This document shows positions 59,380 to 64,000 of a stretch of DNA of 64,000 nucleotides, in pieces. Source of the stretch: an uncultured Prevotellaceae bacterium (GTDB lineage: Bacteria > Bacteroidota > Bacteroidia > Bacteroidales > Bacteroidaceae); assembly GCA_902778255.1 (NCBI GenBank), contig CACYXD010000018.1, positions 1-64,000 on the forward strand, given 5' to 3'. A model generated the notes under the pieces. The model searched no databases, was not told where the DNA came from, and saw only the letters and a program-made list of their open reading frames with translations. Numbering within the stretch: the first letter of the stretch is position 1; every line of letters starts with the position of its first letter. The translations under genes and the position numbers were made by a program.

Positions 59380-60634
59380 AGTTATAACAAGCTTCTCCGT
59401 GTTCGTAGATATCGAGTCCTTCCTCTTCAATGCGCTTGTCAACACGCAGACCGTGGATCTTCTTGATGCCATAGAACAGGGCGAATCCACAAGCAGCAGC
59501 CCAGAGGTCGATCATCAGTACACCGAAGCACTCAGCACCGAAGAATCCCCAACCGCCTCCATAGAAGGCTCCGTCCTCTGTAGCCAGCAGACCTGTCATG
59601 ATGGTACCCAGGATACCGCACACACCGTGTACAGAACTAGCACCAACGGGGTCGTCAATGTGCAGCACGTGATCAATAAACTCGATGGCAAATACCAATA
59701 CTGTACCGCAAACCAGACCGATGATCACAGCGCCAACGGGAGAAACGAGGTCACAACCAGCAGTGATACCAACGAGACCAGCCAGCACACCGTTCAGAGT
59801 CAGTGAGAGTGAAGGTTTGCCATACTTGATCCAGGTGATGAACATCGTAGCCACACCACCTGCAGCTGCAGCGAGGTTGGTGGTCAGGAATACGTGAGAT
59901 ATAGCGATACGGTTTACCTCACCACTTGCAGCGAGCTGAGAACCGGGGTTGAATCCGAACCATCCCAACCAGAGGATGAAGACACCCAGAGCAGCCATCG
60001 TCAGGTTGTGACCAGGGATAGCACGGCTCTTACCGTCCTTACCATACTTACCAATACGGGGACCCAGTGCCAGAGCACCAATCAGAGCCAGCACACCACC
60101 TACAGAGTGAACAATGGCAGAACCAGCGAAATCGTGGAACACAGCGCCGAAGGTAGTCATCATGAAGCTGTCGGCAGCATCGTTGCAGAGCCAGCCACCA
60201 CCCCAGGTCCAGTGACCCTCAACGGGGTAGATAATCAGCGAGATGAAGGCACTATAAATAAGGTACATAGAGAACTTGGTGCGCTCAGCCATAGCACCAC
60301 TCACGATAGTAGCAGCTGTGGCACAGAACACAGTCTCGAAAATCAAGAAACCCTCAACGGGCAGATCGCTCTCGTAGAAACTCAGGTCGCCCCAGTTGGG
60401 CATACCAATGAAACCGCCCAGTGTATCGGCACCAAACATAAAGCCGAAGCCGAGGAAGAAGAACAAGAGTGAGCCGAACATGAAGTCGACAAAGTTCTTC
60501 ATCAGGATGTTCGCCGTGTTCTTACTACGTGTAAAACCAGCCTCACACAGCGCAAAACCGGGCTGCATCCAGAAAACCAACATAGCTGCCAATAGCATCC
60601 ATACGGTATCGAGTGAAATTCCTATTTCGTTCAT
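59378..60634 (-). CDS. amtB: Ammonium transporter (Amt), second paralogue
   Basis: 418 residues, eleven membrane helices. Pore signature: FWMQPGFALCEAGFTRSKNTAN (in part, ~21-40), the DFAGSAIVHSVGGVLALIGALALGPR region with the pore His (~168-188), and GCDLVSPVGAVIIG. A Cys and Trp-rich segment (GHWTWGGGWL) is characteristic of the family. It follows the PII gene on the same strand with no separate promoter visible between them, the usual glnK-amtB pairing in which PII blocks the channel when nitrogen is plentiful. Confidence 0.94.
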   Translation of the reverse strand: MNEIGISLDTVWMLLAAMLVFWMQPGFALCEAGFTRSKNTANILMKNFVDFMFGSLLFFFLGFGFMFGADTLGGFIGMPNWGDLSFYESDLPVEGFLIFETVFCATAATIVSGAMAERTKFSMYLIYSAFISLIIYPVEGHWTWGGGWLCNDAADSFMMTTFGAVFHDFAGSAIVHSVGGVLALIGALALGPRIGKYGKDGKSRAIPGHNLTMAALGVFILWLGWFGFNPGSQLAASGEVNRIAISHVFLTTNLAAAAGGVATMFITWIKYGKPSLSLTLNGVLAGLVGITAGCDLVSPVGAVIIGLVCGTVLVFAIEFIDHVLHIDDPVGASSVHGVCGILGTIMTGLLATEDGAFYGGGWGFFGAECFGVLMIDLWAAACGFALFYGIKKIHGLRVDKRIEEEGLDIYEHGEACYN

Positions 60635-60781
60635 AACTTTCTTGAATTTAGATTTTTGAATTTTGAATTTAGAGTTATTCTCGCTTCGCTGCGATTATGA
60701 ATTACAAATTTTGAATTAATTCTTAATTTTTAATCGCCACAGGCGACAACTCTTAATTCTTAACTCTTAATTCTTAATTTA
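60635..60781. other. AT-rich glnK-amt intergenic region
   Basis: 147 nt of AATTCTTAA-type repeats with two small hairpins (TCGC/GCGA near 60680-60694; TCGCC/GGCGA near 60734-60746). No TAnnTTTG box on the minus strand is seen, so amt2 is probably read from the glnK promoter. Confidence 0.5.
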
Positions 60782-61129
60782 TTACTTCTTGTCTCTCAGT
60801 ACGGTGTCACCCTTTTCGCCTGTGCGAATAGAATAGGTCTCCAGCACATCGCTCACGAAGATACGTCCGTCGCCGACCTCACCCGTATGTGCCACTTCGA
60901 GCAACACCTTGATGGTGGGGTCCAAAAACTGGTCACGACAAACAATAGTGATCGCTACGCGCTCGATGACATCCGTTGAATACATCACACCACGGTAGAT
61001 ACGTTCCTGACGGCTCTGTCCGATGCCATGCACGTCGTGATACTCAAACCAGTTGATGTCCGACGATAGCAGGGCTTCCTTGACCTCTTCAAACTTGGTC
61101 TTACGGATAATTGCTTCAATCTTTTTCAT
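60782..61129 (-). CDS. glnK: Nitrogen regulatory PII protein
   Basis: 115 residues, the PII length. Starts MKKIEAIIRKTKFEEVKEAL. The T-loop has GIGQSRQERIYRG, with the Tyr51 equivalent in RGVMYSTDV; the B-loop is HTGEVGDGRIFV and the C-loop is SIRTGEKGD. PII senses 2-oxoglutarate and ATP/ADP and regulates Amt channels. A Tyr at position 51 leaves uridylylation possible. It heads the glnK-amt run, with a promoter at 61186-61193. Confidence 0.95.
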   Translation of the reverse strand: MKKIEAIIRKTKFEEVKEALLSSDINWFEYHDVHGIGQSRQERIYRGVMYSTDVIERVAITIVCRDQFLDPTIKVLLEVAHTGEVGDGRIFVSDVLETYSIRTGEKGDTVLRDKK

Positions 61130-61158
61130 ACCTTAATACCTTTAATTAATACTTATTG

Positions 61159-61193
61159 TCACTGTGACTCTTCTGAATTCGGTGGCAAAATTA
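61159..61193 (-). promoter_or_regulatory. glnK promoter with downstream palindrome
   Basis: Reverse-strand TAATTTTG box at 61186-61193. GTCACTGTGAC (61159-61169), a perfect palindrome, lies about 15-25 nt downstream of the expected start, a possible repressor site. Confidence 0.5.
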
Positions 61194-61258
61194 CAACCAT
61201 TTTCTGATACCACAATTATCCTTTTCTTCCTTTCATCCTACAAAATTTTGCAAAATGA

Positions 61259-61297
61259 CAATTTGTAAGCCAAAACACCCATTTTGCTTACAGATTG
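61259..61297. repeat. Palindrome upstream of glnK
   Basis: CAATTTGTAAGC (61259-61270) and GCTTACAGATTG (61286-61297) are complementary with one mismatch. The right arm plus TAA matches the palindrome at 57003-57014 closely (CAGATTGTAA). Confidence 0.55.
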
Positions 61298-61453
61298 TAA
61301 ATTTCGTACAAAATGTAGATTTTCTGATGACCAAAATATTGCACAATAGCATTACATATAAGATATCCAGTTTTACATCCATACATCAAAAAACACAAAA
61401 TTTATCGTCTTTCGCAAGGCTTGCGAACATTTCCTTCTTTCAAAATAGTTTTG

Positions 61454-61461
61454 TACCTTTG
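61454..61461 (+). promoter_or_regulatory. Promoter -7 box (TACCTTTG) of the FtsZ-partner operon
   Basis: The ATG at 61467 is only 5 nt downstream, so a leaderless mRNA is likely. Confidence 0.65.
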
Positions 61462-61466
61462 TACCC

Positions 61467-62045
61467 ATGATAGAGAAACAGACCGCGGAGGAGGTGGCTC
61501 TTGAGGTAAGACGACTGACGGAACTACTGATGGCAGCAGGACGGAAAGACCTGTTGCTGAAGGCTATTGGCATTCCGCTGTTGGAGGAACTGCGCATAGA
61601 AGCGGCACGAGGAAAGTTGTCAAGACTGGTCATTACGGAGGACTATAGGTTCATCCTTGCTGACTATAATAATAAAGAGGTGGAACTGCAGCCTGTACAC
61701 AAGGCTGTGTATCTGCTGTTTCTGAATCATCCGGAGGGCATTGAGTTCAAACGACTGACGGATTATCGGGAAGAGCTGCTGGGCTTCTACATGAAAACTG
61801 CTCGTATGATGGATAAGGAGAAAATCGTGGAAAGCGTAGATAAGCTGGTGAACCCGCTGGACAATGCCATCAACGAGAAGTGTTCAAGAATCAAAAAGGT
61901 GTTCCTGGACCTGATGGACGAATATAGGGCAAACTATTATATCATCAGCGGACATACGCAGAAACACATTGCAGGTCGCGTGTGGTACGAGAGGCTGAAA
62001 GTGATTACATTGCCAAGGGAGCTGGTGAAGATGGAAGGTGAATGA
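61467..62045 (+). CDS. Unknown protein coupled to the FtsZ homologue
   Basis: 192 residues, helical and charged. A conserved-looking block HKAVYLLFLNHPEGIEFKRL (~88-107) recalls a motif I have seen in uncharacterised Bacteroidota proteins. No catalytic motif, signal peptide or membrane helix. The N-terminal ~60 residues resemble a coiled-coil segment. The stop overlaps the ftsZ-like start (ATGA), so translation is coupled and the two products may interact. No function can be assigned. Confidence 0.75.
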   Translation: MIEKQTAEEVALEVRRLTELLMAAGRKDLLLKAIGIPLLEELRIEAARGKLSRLVITEDYRFILADYNNKEVELQPVHKAVYLLFLNHPEGIEFKRLTDYREELLGFYMKTARMMDKEKIVESVDKLVNPLDNAINEKCSRIKKVFLDLMDEYRANYYIISGHTQKHIAGRVWYERLKVITLPRELVKMEGE

Positions 62046-63310
62046 TAAAAGATTTTGATATGGATGAGAATGATATACTGAAACAGTTTGTAATGCCCAT
62101 TGAGGACAAAATGCAGGGCATTATCAAGGTGGTGGGCGTTGGCGGTGGTGGCTGCAACGCCGTGCGTAACATGTATGAGGCCAGGGTGGAAGGCGTGACC
62201 TATGCCGTGTGTAATACGGATAGTCAGTCGCTTTCGCGCTCGCCAGTACCCATGAAGATTATGCTGGGTGCTTCAGGGCTGGGTGCCGGAGGTAATCCGG
62301 AGATGGGACGCTCAGAGGCCGAGACGAACGTGGACGACATAGAAAAACTGTTCTCTGACGGAACGAAGATGGTGTTCGTGACTGCCGGTATGGGAGGTGG
62401 AACGGGTACAGGTGCTGCACCGGTGGTGGCAGGGATAGCCAAGAGGTTGGGACTGCTGACGGTGGGTGTGGTGACCATTCCCTTCTATTTCGAGAAGAAA
62501 CGCAAGATTATCAAAGCACTGAAGGGGGTGGAGGAGATGCGAAAGAACGTGGATGCACTGCTCATCGTGAACAATGAACGACTGTGTGATGTCTATGCCG
62601 ACTCGGAACTATCGGTAAAGGAGGCTTTTATACGCGCCGACAACATCTTGATGGATGCTGTGAAGGGCATCGCAGAATTAATTGTGCTGCCCAGCGACGG
62701 AGGTATCAAGAGTGACTTCCGTGATGTGGAGACCACGATGAAAAACGGTGGTGGCGCCATCATGGCGATGGGACGTGCCAGTGGCGACCATCGCGTGGAG
62801 CGCGCAATTCTAAATGCACTCGACTCACCCCTACTCTATGGCAATGACATTGACAAAGCGAAGCGCATCCTATTTAATATCTATGCCAGCGATGAGCATC
62901 CCATCTTTGTGAGAGAGCTGCAGGAGATTGATGATTTCTTTGACCAGTTGGATCCGAATATCGACGTGATATGGGGCACGGCAACGGATGAATCGCTTGG
63001 CGAGGATGCCAAAGTGACCATCCTGGCAACGGGACTGGAAGACGAAATACGTAACGAGGTGCAGAAAGACGCACACAAAGATGAGGATAGTTTCTATGAG
63101 GACTTGATACGATTACTCTACAAGCCTGTAGGACCAACAAAGGTGGCAGAAGTTCTTACGCAGGAACCACATTTCGATGTAGAACTGGCTCCAGAACCTG
63201 AGCCTGCCAAGCCCAAGCCTGAGCCCATACAGACAGTCGCAGAGAAACCCAAAATGCCATCAACTGCTATAGAAAAGCTGAAAATGTGGCTGACCAGTCT
63301 TACCGAGTAA
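62042..63310 (+). CDS. FtsZ family GTPase, divergent
   Basis: 422 residues. The GTP-binding motif GGGTGTGAAPVV (~118-129) and VGVGGGGCNAV (~31-41) are intact, with NTD (~58-60). The T7 loop reads GGIKSDFRDVETTM: the two Asp that stimulate hydrolysis in the next subunit are kept (Asp225, Asp228), but the usual Asn of N-x-D-F-x-D is Lys223. No FtsA or other dcw genes are nearby, so this may be a second FtsZ paralogue; a main FtsZ elsewhere cannot be excluded or confirmed here. The C-terminus (linker PEPEPAKPKPEP, then AIEKLKMWLTSLTE) ends in an amphipathic-looking helix instead of a usual FtsZ tail. Confidence 0.85.
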   Translation: MIKDFDMDENDILKQFVMPIEDKMQGIIKVVGVGGGGCNAVRNMYEARVEGVTYAVCNTDSQSLSRSPVPMKIMLGASGLGAGGNPEMGRSEAETNVDDIEKLFSDGTKMVFVTAGMGGGTGTGAAPVVAGIAKRLGLLTVGVVTIPFYFEKKRKIIKALKGVEEMRKNVDALLIVNNERLCDVYADSELSVKEAFIRADNILMDAVKGIAELIVLPSDGGIKSDFRDVETTMKNGGGAIMAMGRASGDHRVERAILNALDSPLLYGNDIDKAKRILFNIYASDEHPIFVRELQEIDDFFDQLDPNIDVIWGTATDESLGEDAKVTILATGLEDEIRNEVQKDAHKDEDSFYEDLIRLLYKPVGPTKVAEVLTQEPHFDVELAPEPEPAKPKPEPIQTVAEKPKMPSTAIEKLKMWLTSLTE

Positions 63311-63387
63311 AATCAAGACATTTATTCGTGCCATTTCAACACCAAAAAACTGCAAAATAACAATTTATTATAATTGAAGGCCGTAAA

Positions 63388-63432
63388 CCGCCCCGTTGTT
63401 TTCAAAATAGAAGATAATGGGGCGGATTTTTT
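63388..63432 (+). terminator. Terminator of the FtsZ operon
   Basis: CCGCCCCGTT (63388-63397) pairs with AATGGGGCGG (63416-63425), one G-U pair, followed by A and six Ts. A TTACAGATTG half-site (63431-63440) overlaps the T-run. Confidence 0.75.
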
Positions 63433-63505
63433 ACAGATTGAAAGAAAGCCGTTTTTTTAAGATTGATAAAGAAACTAAAAACACCTCTATATTGTCAATA
63501 CGCAG

Positions 63506-63513
63506 TACCTTTG
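63506..63513 (+). promoter_or_regulatory. Promoter -7 box (TACCTTTG) of gltB
   Basis: 41 nt before the gltB ATG, after the terminator of the FtsZ operon. Confidence 0.7.
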
Positions 63514-63554
63514 CACCGATTTTTAAGCAAAGAGAAAGTAAATTCAAGGATAAT

Positions 63555-64000
63555 ATGACAAAGTGTAAAGAAAAATCTCAATTTCAAGGACTCTATCAAA
63601 GTGATTATGAGCACGATGCCTGCGGTGTGGGCATGGTGGTGAATATTCATGGTGGTAAGAGTCATGAATTGGTTGACAATGCACTGAAGGTGCTTGAGAA
63701 CATGGAACACCGTGGCGCCGAGACACGCGACAAGACCGGTGATGGTGCGGGTATCATGGTACAGATACCCCACGAGTTTATTCTAGGACTGGTCTTTCTA
63801 CCTAAAGACGAGAAGGCGCAGCAGGAGATTCTGAGCGTGATGATCGAGGAGATTGAGCGCGAGGGGCTGCAGCTGATGCATCTGCGCACGGTGCCCACCA
63901 ACCCCGAGGTACTGGGTGTGGCTGCCCGCGAGGTGGAACCCGATATTAAACAGATTTTTGTGAAGAGAGGACCCACCCCTCAGCCCCTCCCTGTTATGGA
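63555..64000 (+). CDS. gltB: Glutamate synthase large subunit, 3' end outside window
   Basis: The first 148 residues. The class II glutaminase nucleophile Cys lies in YEHDACGVGMVV (~18-29) after a short leader, then LENMEHRGAETRDKTGDGAG fits GltB. It uses glutamine nitrogen to make two glutamates and completes the GS-GOGAT cycle with glnN. Close to the window edge the frame enters GPTPQPLPVM, encoded by a palindromic element (63970-64000); the wild-type loop at this point is not visible. Confidence 0.92.
   Translation, partial: MTKCKEKSQFQGLYQSDYEHDACGVGMVVNIHGGKSHELVDNALKVLENMEHRGAETRDKTGDGAGIMVQIPHEFILGLVFLPKDEKAQQEILSVMIEEIEREGLQLMHLRTVPTNPEVLGVAAREVEPDIKQIFVKRGPTPQPLPVM
63970..64000 (-). 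repeat. Palindromic element copy, inside gltB (truncated by window)
   Basis: ACCCACCCCTCAGCCCCTCC then CTGTTATGGA, matching the complement of the 59338 copy with a few changes. The second arm lies beyond the window. Confidence 0.75.

Overview
The window looks like chromosomal core DNA of a Bacteroidota bacterium, most likely a Prevotella or close relative (Prevotellaceae). The evidence is the recurring promoter -7 box TAnnTTTG (usually TAcCTTTGC) ahead of about twenty genes, the near absence of Shine-Dalgarno sequences, and typical families: a porin O/P, a FadL-type protein, S9B dipeptidyl peptidase IV, DUF2723 and DUF3127 proteins, type III glutamine synthetase and AraC regulators with seven membrane segments. 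I see no rRNA, tRNA, CRISPR array, phage or complete insertion sequence.

Layout. 1-9.3 kb: the end of a CMD-cupin gene, a DUF2023-flavodoxin operon, a methyltransferase, an AraC regulator with a damaged 5' end, an oxygen-defence operon (ferritin-like, small winged-helix protein, structured RNA, rubredoxin, lipoprotein glutathione peroxidase, MBL-rubredoxin fusion), then a Y-family polymerase with a small partner and a ZIP transporter. 9.8-24 kb: glmS-panE, an SSB-tailed DUF3127 gene divergent from dnaN-exonuclease-coaBC-rlmD-like, a porin, asparaginase, and a minus-strand gyrA-TPR-TPR-wecB run that extends to 26.6 kb. 26.8-42 kb: two envelope genes, lysS-gpsA, two histidine kinases, a THUMP methyltransferase with an Arg/Ser tail, DPP IV, a FadL-type protein and purD plus membrane genes. 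42-51 kb: two lipoproteins divergent from a membrane AraC regulator, then a DUF2723 glycosyltransferase-like protein and a polysaccharide deacetylase. 51-64 kb: glutamine and ammonium metabolism, with glnN, a PurF-like amidotransferase, pyrG, two ammonium channels around an outer-membrane protein, a PII protein, an FtsZ homologue with a partner gene, and the start of gltB.

The last block forms one physiological theme: ammonium uptake (two Amt), sensing (PII), fixation (GSIII, glutamate synthase) and use of glutamine amide nitrogen (PyrG, PurF-like).

The most unusual content is small repeats. A GC-rich palindromic element occurs four times between 55.4 and 64 kb; two copies are in-frame insertions in pyrG, one lies in gltB and one ends at the amtB stop codon. 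A 9-bp-period CTAG array is inserted in frame in an rRNA methyltransferase gene and recurs 1.6 kb away between genes. Other points are a nested-helix RNA before rubredoxin, an AraC gene interrupted by an early TGA, a divergent FtsZ with an altered T7 loop, a 20-bp direct repeat before a membrane AraC gene, a palindrome shared by both ends of the ammonium cluster, and several apparently leaderless mRNAs.
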